This document shows positions 22,488 through 33,459 of a stretch of DNA of 57,500 nt, piece by piece. The stretch covers positions 210,001 to 267,500 of the forward strand of contig NC_006685.1 of NCBI RefSeq assembly GCF_000091045.1. Reading direction: 5' to 3'. Origin of the DNA: Cryptococcus deneoformans JEC21 (taxonomy: Eukaryota > Basidiomycota > Tremellomycetes > Tremellales > Cryptococcaceae). Under the pieces are notes generated by a model. It had not been told where the DNA came from and made no database searches. It worked only from the letters and a program-made list of their open reading frames with translations. Each line of letters starts with the position of its first letter. Position 1 is the stretch's first letter. The translations under genes and the position numbers were made by a program.

Positions 22488-24135
22488 ATGTCAACTCCCA
22501 AAGTTGTTACCTACCTTAGATCCCTCGAGGCCGTTCGTGACCGCTCGAGGCAAGTCTACAATCTCGGTGTCGACGGCAAGCTTGATCACTGGACGTTTGA
22601 CGAGGCAAAGCTTGCCGACATAGCCGATTACTGCTCCAAGATCATTGAAGTGAGTCCGGTATGATTTGTTGTTGGATACATACTGATGAAACACTTACAG
22701 AGAGACTTTGGTGTCGACTACGCTTCCATTCCTCGTACGTTACCACGCCCCGTATCGTTGCCCAGCACCAGCTAAATCTAGCTTCTCTTTAGCCCACTGT
22801 AGGCGAGGCCACTTTATCACCCCTTCCAACAATCGAATCGCAACCCTCCTTGCCAAACCATCTTTCCCGCCCAAGTCAGAACCACTTTCCCGAGCTGGAA
22901 CTCTTATCGATCTTTACCTCGTCTCAGTCCTCCTCGACGCAGGTGCAGGTCCGGACTGGACTTTCACCGAGACAGACGAAGAAGGTAACGAGACCTGGAA
23001 GGGAGGTCGAAGCGAGGGGCTGGCTGTTGCCAGCTACCACATGTTCATTAACGGATTGTTCTCTAGCTCCGGCAACAAGTTCCAGGTTGATGGCGAGTTT
23101 CCTTCCAACTGTGCTTCGACGATATGGCTGACATGGTAAAAAAGCAAACGGTTTGAAGAAACTTACACCCGAGCTTCTCGCCAAACATCTCCAAGTATCA
23201 GAGGACAACCCTATGACAGGCCTTGAAGGTCGCTGCAACCTCCTGATCAAGCTTGGTGATGCTCTTGCTGCTCGGCCAGACCTGTGTGCTACAGGACGAC
23301 CAGGCGATCTTCTTAGTAAGTCCACCCTTATCTTAGCTTGCCAAACGGAAGTTGATAACCCCGTGATAGAATATTTCGAGCCCAAAGTCAAGGACAGTCT
23401 CCCTCTCTCAGACTTTTGGTCTACTCTTTTCGACCTCCTCCTTCCCATTTGGCCTTCCCGAGTCACACTCCCTTCCCACCCCACATACCCTCTCGGCGAC
23501 GTCTGGCCCTGCACTTCACTTTCCAGGTCCCTTGATCAAGCTGGTATAGACAGAGAAGAAGGCGACGACTTTGTGCCATTCCACAAGCTTACTCAATGGT
23601 TGTGTTACTCGCTTGTAGATGCTATCGAAAGTGAGGCAGGATGGAAAGTTGATAAGGGTCTCGGACAGACCGGATTGCCCGAGGTGAGTACCAGGCCGTC
23701 TTTCGCCTTTTTTTGCAGGACTGATAATCTATGCCCTTTGTCTCCTGTAGTACCGTAATGGAGGGCTCTTTATTGATCTTGGAGCTCTCACCATCAAGCC
23801 CGAATCACTCGGAGGCAATGCTTATCCGAACGGTAAGGACAAACCTCCCGTCCTTGAGCCTTCCCACCCCGCCGTCATCGAGTGGAGGGCTGTGACTGTC
23901 ATCTCCTTGTACGTTTTCTGTTCGCCAACCAGGTCGCAGCAAGATAAGCTGATGCTACTTCAGGGATCGAATTCATAATCTGCTATGTGAGAAGCTCCAG
24001 GTCGGCAAGGACGTCCTGGCCCTCGCTCAGGTCCTAGAAGCCGCCACCTGGAAGGGAGGTAGGGAGATTGCCAAGGAGAAGCGAGCTGGTGGCGGGCCTC
24101 CCATAGACATTGTCAGTGACGGTACCATCTTCTAG
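22488..24135 (+). CDS. URC4: Urc4-like uracil catabolism protein (DUF1688)
   Basis: It is likely to act in the fungal URC pathway that uses uracil as a nitrogen source; the exact reaction of Urc4 is not known to me. Exons 22488-22649, 22701-22734, 22793-23092, 23145-23315, 23370-23683, 23751-23908 and 23964-24135 give 382 residues. Family marks are VVTYLRSLEAVRDRSR at the N-terminus, IPPHCRRGHF around residue 64, SRAGTLIDLYLVSVLLDAGAG, NPMTGLEGRCNLL and the conserved C-terminal YRNGGLFIDLGAL and AVIEWRAVTV. The third intron appears to be GC-AG (23093-23144): only the donor g|gcgagt restores VDANGLKKL. The frame is otherwise broken. Confidence 0.88.
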
Positions 24136-24271
24136 GAACCATATCCGCGTTCGTTGTACAATCTCATACCCAGCTACCGTTGTCCAATCATGCAGAAATT
24201 GTAAATAGTATAGCCCTAATGATCGTGAACTGCATTCTACACTACAGACGCTCTCTGTCTCTGCGTTCCAC

Positions 24272-26328
24272 CTAATGCCCGTGAGGGTCAACCTCCTCCT
24301 TCTGCTCCGGCGCAACCTGTATACTATCGTCTATCCTCAACAAACTCGTCGCCGCCTCCAACGCGGACTTCAAACTCTTAATCTTACTCATCGTGGGCTC
24401 CAAAACGCCGGCTTGCCTGTTGTCAATCACTTCACCGTTGATAAGGTCGAGACCATAATACATGAGCCCTCTCTTGGGATCGTTCAGAGGGGCGTTCTGG
24501 GCAGCGTTATGGTATGCACGGAGCTTGGCGACGAGGTCGGTAGAGTCCTTGGCGGCATTGATGGAAAGAGTCTTAGGGATGGTGAGGAGGGCAGCGGCGA
24601 ATTCGGCGATGGCAAGTTGTTCTCGAGAGCCCTGCGCAAATGTCAGCTCATCAGTAACAAAATACTTGCTAACAACTCACCAAAGTAGTGGCGAAATTTT
24701 CGAGATAGATGGACAAGGCAGTCTCAACAGCACCACCACCCGGAACCACACTTCCACTCTCCAACGTTCTCTTGACAATGGACAACGCATCGTGCAGAGA
24801 CCTCTCCATCTCGTCAAGCATAAAGTCGTTGGCACCTCGCAAGATAACGGAACTAGAATTGACGATCTTTGTACCCTTGACAAGAATCAACTCATCGTCG
24901 CTAATCCTCTCCTGAACAACCTCTTCGGCGTAACCCAAGCTTGAAGCTTCAAAGGTCTCATCGCCTTCAAGATTGGCAAGAGATGAGATGAGAGTGGCGC
25001 CAGTGGCCTTGGCAATCCTTCTCAAGTCCTCCTTCCTGCATCGCCTAACAGCCATCGCACCAGCCTCAACAAACTCCTTTAACACGAGGTCGTCGATACC
25101 TTTGGTAGTGAGAACAACGTTCGCGCCAGCAGCGAGAATCTTGCGGACTCGTTCGAGGGTGATCTCGGATTCACGCGCTCGAATGGCTTCAAGCTGATCG
25201 GGGTCGTCAATTGTAATGTGAACACCAAGGTGCATACGTTGCTTGGCGAGGTTCATGTCGAGACAGGCAATTTTTGCGCCAGTGATACGGGTCTTCATAG
25301 CTGTGTCCTTTGTTAGCTGGGCCCTAGTGAGAGTATGAACATTGACGTACCGTGAGAAGCGACAGTACAGTTCAAAGCGTAACCCTTAACCATGAAACTT
25401 TCCCTGGCAGACTTTCCGTGGGCCTTGAGAACGTTGACAGCCTTGACAGGGTACTTCTTTTCACCCTTGGCGTTGATGGTCTTGACGGCAAGCATAGCGT
25501 CGACAGCAAGAGGTGCGAAAAAGTCATCGTCGGCACCGAGGATCTTAGAGCTCATAGAAGTCTTGGCAACGTTGATCAAAGAGTCCTTGCCGAGCTTGTC
25601 AACCTTGGTTGAAAGCTGTTCGGCCATGTATCTGCACGCCTCCTTGCACGCAAGTCTGTTGCAGAGTTTCAGCGTGATTAGCATTCACAAGCCGAAATTC
25701 AACATACCTGTAACCGGTGATCACAGTGGTGGGATGGATCTTATTCCGCACAAGCTCATTGGCCCTTCTCAAAAGCTCAGAAGCGAGGAGAACGACAGAG
25801 GTGGTACCGTCACCGACTTCTTTATCTTGCTGAGTTGCAAGAGAAACAAGTACCCGGGCCTAAAAACGTTATCAGTCGAGCATCAAGGATATTGAAACAG
25901 TGATACTAACAGCAGGGTGGGCAACTTCCAAGAGCGAGAGAATGGTAGCACCATCGTTGGTGATAGTGACATCTCCGACATTGTCAACAAGCATCTTGTC
26001 AAGACTGAAGCAAAATCAGAAAGGACTCGCGATGATCAATCAGGAGATTTCACAACGTACCCGACAGGTCCCAAAGATGACTTGAGGATGTTGGAAACAG
26101 TTTGACAGGCCATCACTATCCACCTCATCAGTTCCAGCTCTCTATTACACCCTGATCCTTCCTTGTACTGTCTGACAATCGACTAACCGTTGGCATCCCT
26201 AACTTCGGCACCACTTGTTCTGGTACCTCCCAAAAAAAGGCCCTAGCACGATTGTCAGCTTTCATGAAAGAGTCCCATGGAGAATGACTCACCGCCCTGG
26301 GGTCGCGCTGGTACATTGTGGAGGCCAT
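24272..26328 (-). CDS. TCP1: T-complex protein 1 subunit alpha (CCT1)
   Basis: It is one of eight subunits of the cytosolic CCT/TRiC chaperonin that folds actin, tubulin and other clients. Exons 26293-26328, 26188-26242, 26061-26115, 25911-26004, 25708-25859, 25351-25655, 24681-25300 and 24272-24631 give 558 residues, the usual length. Group II chaperonin motifs are [30 protein letters not shown] and the ATP-site [25 protein letters not shown] and the C-terminal [14 protein letters not shown] are also present. The wording of [18 protein letters not shown] matches the alpha subunit. Its 3' end is only 136 bp from the convergent URC4 stop. It shares a 265-bp divergent promoter with TIM21. Confidence 0.96.
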
Positions 26329-26593
26329 TTTTGGTTGTTATAGAGGGATAAGATATCGTAGAGAACAGCTTGATTGACGCGCGAAGAATGTCGAGGAAGC
26401 TCAGAGGCGAAAGGGTCTCAGCGTGGCCAGCGGGATCAAATAATTGTTCACCTCCACCGCCATGGTCCGCGACGTAGGATGGCTCTCACGTGACCAACAC
26501 CGGTTAAGAGAAACGACGAAGGGAACAAGTGCAATCTGCGTCTTCATCATCTCTCGATCACCAATTACAGACCGTCACTGTCTCTTATACACC

Positions 26594-27792
26594 ATGAACC
26601 GCCCCATCTCCACACTTCGCCTCGTTCTTTCCGCTACTCAGCCTCGCTTCGCCCCGTCACCTGCCGTCCTTCGCCCATTTGTATCCTCCACACGCCTCTA
26701 CGCTACCCACCATGAAACGGCTTCCCCGCATTCTCAATCACAAGCCACAAGCGATCTTTTGAAGGGGCTCGGAAATAAGACGGGAACATCTTCTGGTACC
26801 CAAGACACTGTCGGGCCATTCCCTCTTGGAGTTGGGCCCAATGGCCGTAGGAAGACTTGGAAGTCATGGTCTGACTTGAACATTGGAGGAAAGCGTAAGC
26901 ATCAGTCTTGCAGTTCCAACAACGTCTCAACTGAAGTCTAATACAGTGGTCCGTACAACGCAGCAGACTGGTAATCTGACTGTCATCCTTTTCGGAGGCG
27001 CCCTTTTTGTTGTCCTGACGTTTGCTCTCACAACGGAATTGTTTGCAAAGAACTCCCCTTCTGTGCTCTACTCCCATGCCATAGATATGATCCGCGGTTC
27101 AAATGCTGTACGTCTGATCAACATGTTTATTCTAAACCGTACTGACAATCCACAAGCTTGACGCGTACCTTCTGCCTCCTCTTAAATTCACTCATTCCCC
27201 ACATTCCTCTGCACCCGTCAGAGGCTCTCCTCCAATCGCTCATACCTTTATCCGCAACCCCACTTCAGGCAAGGATCATCTTGTTATCTCTTTCTGGATC
27301 CATGGTAGGGCCAAAGACGAAGAAGAGACTCTTTCATGGATAAAACAAGGTTGGAGGTCTGCTGTCGCTTGGGGAAAGGAAGGCATGGATATGTTGGTGG
27401 GCGAAAAACCAGAAGATGTGGTAAAGGAAGATGTGGAAAAGAAAGAGCGAGTGGTGGTTAAGAAGGAACCCGGAACGTTATCCAGATGGTTCGGTGGGTT
27501 GAATTTGAGGTCGACTGCTGGATCTCGGGTTCCATTAGCAAAAGAACTGCCTCCTGCTGGGACATATACCGTGGGAGAAGCTCGAGGAGAGTATGTCAAG
27601 GTACGTTATCGTCTATCTACTCGTCAGGCTTGGCTGACTTGTGATTTTCTGCAGGATGAGGCTGGAGAGTTCCAAATGCTCTCGCTGATAGTCGACATAC
27701 CATCATCCAAGGCTTCCTACCCTGGACGAGCTGTCATCTTCCAAAGCCCCGAGGCGGAAACCGAGGGCCTTTTAGGCAAACGCATCCGATGA
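26594..27792 (+). CDS. TIM21: Mitochondrial import inner membrane translocase subunit Tim21
   Basis: It is an inner-membrane protein of the TIM23 complex that contacts Tom22 and links the translocase to the respiratory chain. Exons 26594-26894, 26947-27107, 27157-27600 and 27655-27792 give 347 residues. The N-terminus is Arg/Ser-rich without acidic residues, as expected of a matrix-targeting presequence. One transmembrane segment follows RTTQQTGNLT (about 105-135). The intermembrane-space domain includes KNSPSVLYSHAIDMI and HLVISFWIHGRAKDEEETLSW. A charged Glu/Lys insertion near 205-230 makes it longer than the yeast protein. The last intron (54 nt) has no in-frame stop. Confidence 0.9.
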
Positions 27793-28319
27793 TTGTCAGC
27801 TACGGAACGGGTAAGGACAGAATCAGAAGTTTCTCGCAGCAACAGATGTGTAATGCATTTGTTGTAAAAGGTTACTCTTGTCTTTCCACTCTTCGTGTAG
27901 TAAATGGGCTTCTGGCAAGTTCGCATGCTGATGCCTCAAATTTTAAGCGTGTGAGGAGATCATATACTAAATGTGAGAGCTGTGGTTTAATTCCGGATCT
28001 TAGGAGGAAATGTACTAATGAGAGGATGCCCAAGTATGCTGGTATGCGAGAAATAAGCAATTGTGCCGATAAGTACAGATGATAAATTACAACAATGCTT
28101 GTGCTTTGGCTTTTTCCGGGCAGCCGTAATCAGATAGGAAGACCTTTCTATGCCATATCCTATTTTAGCTGCTCAGAACAGATGTGCGAAGACGACGAGA
28201 TGTGAGAAGCAGAATAGGGAGCGAAGTCGTTTGACTATTGTTTAACGGCGTATAGAGCCACAAGGCGTTGTAAGTACCTTGAGTACGGATTTAAAAGCTA
28301 ACTCCAAACTTCAGCGTTG
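27793..28319. other. Intergenic between convergent genes
   Basis: This contains the 3' ends of TIM21 and of the methyltransferase gene. The frame at 27789-28082 has no recognisable motif, and I see no other gene. Confidence 0.5.
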
Positions 28320-29822
28320 TCATTTTACTGGGGTATATGGACCCACCTCATCGAGACAGCCCTCGATCATGCCTTCAAGATCTGTAAGACGATATCCATA
28401 AGCAACTAATTCAGGTAGAAATGAACGGAGTTCCGAAGAAATAATTCGAGAATGTAGAGAGCCAGCCTGTGCCAAGGTAGGGGAGTCTAAATAAGCCTAG
28501 GTTAGTCGAGCATCTTCCGGTCATTGACGTAGAATGAATTTACTCTCTGGCATGTAGCAGGCTACTGGTACCCCGATGTCCTGGACATATGCAGAGAGAC
28601 CACTGTGAGGCAGTCAGTTGGTGACATCGTCATAGATGAAACAAAACCTTACAAGACCCCTGCCGATCTCACACACTCACTGAGCCTAGCAGCCATCATT
28701 GAATCAACTGATACATTCACGGTTAGTACTTAATCTGTCCATCCCGGAATCCTGGGCTTACTGCCATTAGCGGCTAGTGCCTTCTCGATAGAAGCATTCC
28801 ACTGGAGTAGACAAGGGGGCAGATTTTGACTAGACGATGATTCCTGTTAACATATCAGCGCTTCCCATTTGTCGGACCCAGAAAGCGGACCTACATATCC
28901 CAGACAATGCTCAACGATTACAAGTAGACCGCCATGACGAAGCAGTCTTGCAAGGCGCTCAAGAAAAATGCCGTAGCTTTTGTACGTTCTAGCCAGACCT
29001 TTTACTTGGATAACGTCTGAAAGTGAAATAGTCAACTTGAGGCGTAGAGTAGCGAGATACCTCCTACTGACCAAATGAGCTCGAAGGCCACGGCAGAGGA
29101 CGGGCAATGTCTGCAGAAGAGAAGTCCAGGTTGCCATGGTGAATTCTTTCTCCAGTATATGACTTCCAGTCTGGCCTGGGATGAGGCGATTAGGGGAGGA
29201 AAGGAAGGAAAAAGAGGGAGAAAAAAGGTAGAAATCTGCTTACGCGAGAGTCACAACATCGGCAAATGGTTCAGCATTGGCTAAAAGTGCAGCCCATTGA
29301 CCTAAAGTCCCATCATTTATTATATAGAAAAAAATGAGACAGTTAATGAGTTGGAAGAAGAAATACACCATGATCGCTGTTAGTATCCTTTGTCATGGAA
29401 TGGGAAGCGGAAGGTATGGGCGACTAACCACTGCCCTGTCCGCGAAACCGAGGGTCAGGGTGAAGTGAAAGAAAAGGATAAACTTGATGTTTAAAGATGC
29501 TCACAGTACCCACGTCAAGAACTGCGCTACGCCTACCAGAGGAGTGGACCATGGAAAGATGGCTGTGGATGACCGAGGAGTGGTATGGCTCGACCACTAT
29601 ACGGTGCATGGTGTCCAGCTGCTTTAAGCTATATAAAGTAAGCGCTTTACGCTGCTGGGGATAAACAAGTACTGCTCACCGCTCTTTTTTATCAAGCCTT
29701 GAGACTCCATCAGCCCACCCCATTCTGTGAGTAGAGAGCCGATAGCTTGCAGGAAAAGTGAATGAAGAATCGAAGAGGGTAGATGGCCTCGACGAAGATG
29801 AAGACTGAAAGGGAAGACGCAT
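28320..29822 (-). CDS. Class I SAM-dependent methyltransferase
   Basis: It is predicted to transfer a methyl group from S-adenosylmethionine to an unknown substrate. Ten proposed exons: 29680-29822, 29505-29628, 29429-29435, 29244-29301, 29072-29175, 28895-29016, 28762-28843, 28653-28707, 28544-28602, 28320-28486; 306 residues. Motif I, VLDVGTGSGQWAALLA, holds the SAM-binding glycines. Later motifs are LPWPSSSFDVIQVKGL and the post-core FLERLARLLRHGGLLVIVE, as in fungal methyltransferases of the LaeA/UMTA type. The C-terminus ends FLPELVAYGYRLTDLEGMIE. Exon 3 is only 7 nt and supplies GSG of motif I; without it the SAM loop is lost. The small exons make this model less certain than its neighbours, although every junction keeps phase. 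Confidence 0.75.
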
Positions 29823-31267
29823 AGTAGATGACTAACTGTATACTGACTGTGAAGAAACGATATGATAAAGCTCTCTACTATGACTCTTAGGCTGTCAAGG
29901 AGTGAGGACAAGCAGAGGATGAACACAGGCATTGAAATCCGCAAGAGTCATCGCCTCAAAGAAGTTCATACATCTCGACATAACTCTAAGAGTGAGGGAT
30001 AGTAACGCTCTCTCGACGCTAATCCAAAGGACGGCCATCATTTTGTGTCTGTGTTTGCCGAACTAAAGGAGATAAAGTTGCTCACTTATTACAAGCTATG
30101 GCTCAATTATCCTATCCAAGCGTCAATCCCCGTCGGTGATTATTAACACCCTCAGCAGGCCCTTTGCACACCTTTTGCTTCTCATAATATCCCCATCCTC
30201 GATATAACCAACCCAGGATTAAGCCTACCATGAGACAGCAAGGGATGCTACGCTGAATGCTAGAAGCATTCTGGGAATCATCTTTGATAGGAAGGATGAG
30301 AATGCTTGTACGGTTAGTTTTCAGTATATGTTTCTGCCGCTTTTAGTATGATTCTCTCATGTGAAATACCACAGTCAAATATATCGCTGTAAAACGCCCT
30401 TGCGGATTGCTGACGCTACTTTCCAATCCGCAGTTATCTGTGCTGAAGAAGCGAAAGGAGTTTAAGGTCCTTGGCGGTATGAAATATAAAAGGAGTCGCG
30501 TCGACGAGGGGGCCGAGGGTTGTCACCCCTTACACGGCGGGCGTCACAGGTACAATAAGACGAGGCTCCTGAGAGCGGGTGAAAGAGAAGGAGTGGAAAA
30601 CCGCTGTCCTTTGGTACAATATAGACCATTGTGTTTTATATTAAAATCCATTAAGAAGATAACTCAAAGACCTGCGTGGATAATCTGAGTCGACAACGTC
30701 AAAGGCCGATCAGTGATGGCTGACAACTGATTTGATCCCCCACCACAACCGCCCACCTTTCAACTTCCGTCATCGAAGCCGAAGTATGTGTTGAGATATA
30801 TGAATGTCACCGTTCTGTTTGTGGTCATCGATGATCGGTTTGTCCTGTGTTGTATCCGCCGGTCTTTCATTCCAACATCTGAAACGACGGGGTCCGTCAC
30901 GTGTCTCTACAGTTAAAAACAGACGATTCAAGTTGTAATAATAACGTCATCATTTGCTGGCGGCATCTTTGTTGGCGAAGTTAGCGAAGGGCGGCGGGAC
31001 TGCTGTCAATCAGCGCCGATCTGATATTAGGTGGCCAGTTATGGGTAAAAGTCAAGTTTCTTTTTGTCTTTGAATGCTTGATTGATTTGATCCATTTAGA
31101 AGCAACGCTCCATACTATCAACAAATAGAGCTCCAGATACTTTTCCGAGGGCTTAAGAACGTACAGGGGACTGCACGTCAAGCTAGAGCTACCGACGGAC
31201 GGCTTGCTTTTGAGATTACGTTTGAGCCGCCAGTGCTCTGATATGCTCTCCTGGTTCGTAGGACACG
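29823..31267. other. Divergent intergenic region
   Basis: This is 1.4 kb between two divergent start codons. No gene is recognised. A TATA-like stretch (tataaaa, 30485-30491) on the plus strand has no convincing downstream open frame. The minus-strand frame at 30981-31283 overlaps the first exon of the next gene and has no motif. Confidence 0.4.
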
Positions 31268-32371
31268 ATGAGAGAGTCATCAAAAGAGGGGGATCAGGCT
31301 ATGGAATCACCACTACTGCTAGTTGTAAGCGGTCTGTCAGGAACCATTGTCGCAATCACTAATTGTTAAAACACAGCCGTTGCATCTGTAAGCTCAATGA
31401 GGCGGATACTTGAGAAACAATCTCACAGATATGATAGTATGGACAAGGACCTCCTTCAAGTACGTTAAATCGATGGCACGGTATTGGCAAAGGTCCAGAG
31501 ATGTGAGCGCTGTCTTAATTGGAGTGAGCGGGGCTGATTGCAGGAGCAGTGCTGGATCGACTGGCGGCTTTATTGGACTTCTTTCGGTGCGTTCGATGAT
31601 TGGCTATTAGCTTCACTACTAAAGCTTGATCTTCTGAAGGGCCTTGCCATATTTATCCTTGTTGCAGTTATTGCCGGTATCTACGTCTATAACCGATATC
31701 GCAAACGCATACCTCCCAAATCATCAAATTCCTTTATTTTTGGGATTTTTTCCCCCCCAAAAAAACCTATCCTTCCAACATTATTCCTGTCCCGCCCTTC
31801 CACAGATCCTTATGCTCAAGGTCCCTCTGCCTTGGAGCTCAATGAGACACCAAAAGCTAGCAACTTCGGTTACGCTTTCACCCGTCCGGTATATACTCGG
31901 CAGAGGAGCTCAGATTGGGATCTGGTCTTCGATGGAAGTCCTAGTCCGAATTCCCAGCGTAATGAGCGGTCAAGAGGAAGTATGGAGATAAACATGCCCG
32001 GCGAACCTGGAGAGGCGGTTTGGCCGATAAGAAATATTCACCACAAATCCGTCAGCCCATCACACAGTACGTCAAGCTCAACGTCAACATCATCTACACA
32101 GAGGGAGAGAGAGCGGGAACGGGAATATCGAGAATACAGGGGAAAAGGGAAGGCTCTTCCTGAACACCGATATGATCCTTCGTTCTCGCGCTCTAACCCA
32201 TTCGAACATCCACATTACGCCGCAGATTCTAGTAACCTTTCAGCACGTGATGGTCAAAATTCCAGAGGGCGCGAGCCCTTGTTGAGGACGGATAGTGGTG
32301 ATGCTTATGACTCGGCGGACATGGAATATTGCGAAGAGAAAACCCCCCGGATACAGCAACATGACGAATAA
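31268..32371 (+). CDS. Single-pass membrane protein of unknown function
   Basis: I do not recognise this protein. Proposed exons are 31268-31324, 31377-31387 (11 nt), 31429-31459 and 31544-32371, giving 308 residues. After a short N-terminus with a Trp-rich patch (CWIDWRLYWTSFGAFDDW) there is one strong hydrophobic segment (about residues 62-80, GLAIFILVAVIAGIYVY). A basic stop-transfer sequence NRYRKRIPPK follows. The rest is predicted to be disordered and Ser-rich, with a short run of alternating Arg-Glu (QRERERERE). It ends in an acidic tail. This suggests a type III membrane protein with a cytosolic tail. The last exon is well supported by its long open frame; the first three rest only on splice signals and phase. 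Confidence 0.6.
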
Positions 32372-33459
32372 TCGTTGCGTGAGAGTTATCCAATCATAGG
32401 CTTAACAAGACTGCCCTTTATTCTGCCAGTTGTGATTCAACGTCAGATGAGGGTGGATATTCTTGTTTTCGCGCTAAAAGGATAAACACTTACAGAAATA
32501 CCTGTGGCAAGCACTTGATAATGTATCCAGTGACGTAATGTGGTGATTGGACAACGCCGCTACTCAATCACATCATCTTCATTCATCTCTTCTTCTTGCT
32601 TTTTGAGATTTCTCGTGCCTGCATCATGCACTACAACAAATCGAGAGTGACGATGAGCGACGAAGGAGTTACTCTTACGTGCTATTGAACCCCATTGTCC
32701 TCATTTGGCTATCAGCAGCAGTGTCTAGTTTATTGAATTCAGCTATGTTACGTCATCATACATCTCTGACGGTTCAGTGCTGGCGTAATAATAAGTCGCG
32801 TTCGTGCTGCTTGCCGGCTCGCTGTTCGTTCTCCTTTTCTTCAGCCCCTACCCAATCTTCAGTCTTCATCATCTAGATGAGGATATGGAAGCGATTATTC
32901 GGAATTTATTCAGGTACGTACTATGCAATTCAATTTAGTTTAATACTGATCTCAGCAGCCATACATAAGGAAGAGATCTGTCAGAGACTATACTATAGGA
33001 AGTGTGATAGCCGGTCCGGTATATGGCGGGTGCGAATCACACCATTGCTCGCGATAGTGCCTAGGTCGTTATATTCTCGCTGCCTATCATAGAAACTACA
33101 ATGCTTATGATTATCATCATCTGCAACGATCAGCTACATGTGAAACGCAAGTTCGCGATGGGATACGCCAAGTTATGCCCTAGCACTCAATTTTATGCCT
33201 TGACGTGACTTGCAGGTTCTAAGTTCGCAACGAGAAGATGCCATTTCATACTTTGTCACTTGATTAACCATCGATATTAGTCCTTAGTGACTTAGCACCT
33301 TCATCGAATACAAATCGTGCCATCAAGCGTGCTTGGAAAATATCTTTTTATGGGTCTTGGCATTGGAGCGATTCTAGAGAGCAGATTGTACAAAAGCGCT
33401 AGACTTACCCTTCGAGCTTCGGCATCCTCGACGAATCCAACGAATTCCAAATCACTTTC
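32372..33459. other. Intergenic, upstream of the MFS permease
   Basis: No gene is seen in this 1.1 kb. Short open frames at 32679-33092 have no motif. The right end should hold the promoter and leader of the permease gene. Confidence 0.45.

Noticed and set aside
30485..30491. TATA-like sequence in a context (ataaaaggagt) also seen before the Ecl1-like gene
   Set aside because: No convincing transcript or open frame follows, so the shared context is probably chance.
30981..31283. Minus-strand open frame of 100 codons
   Set aside because: It overlaps the first exon of the plus-strand membrane protein gene, has no motif, and composition gives no sign of coding.
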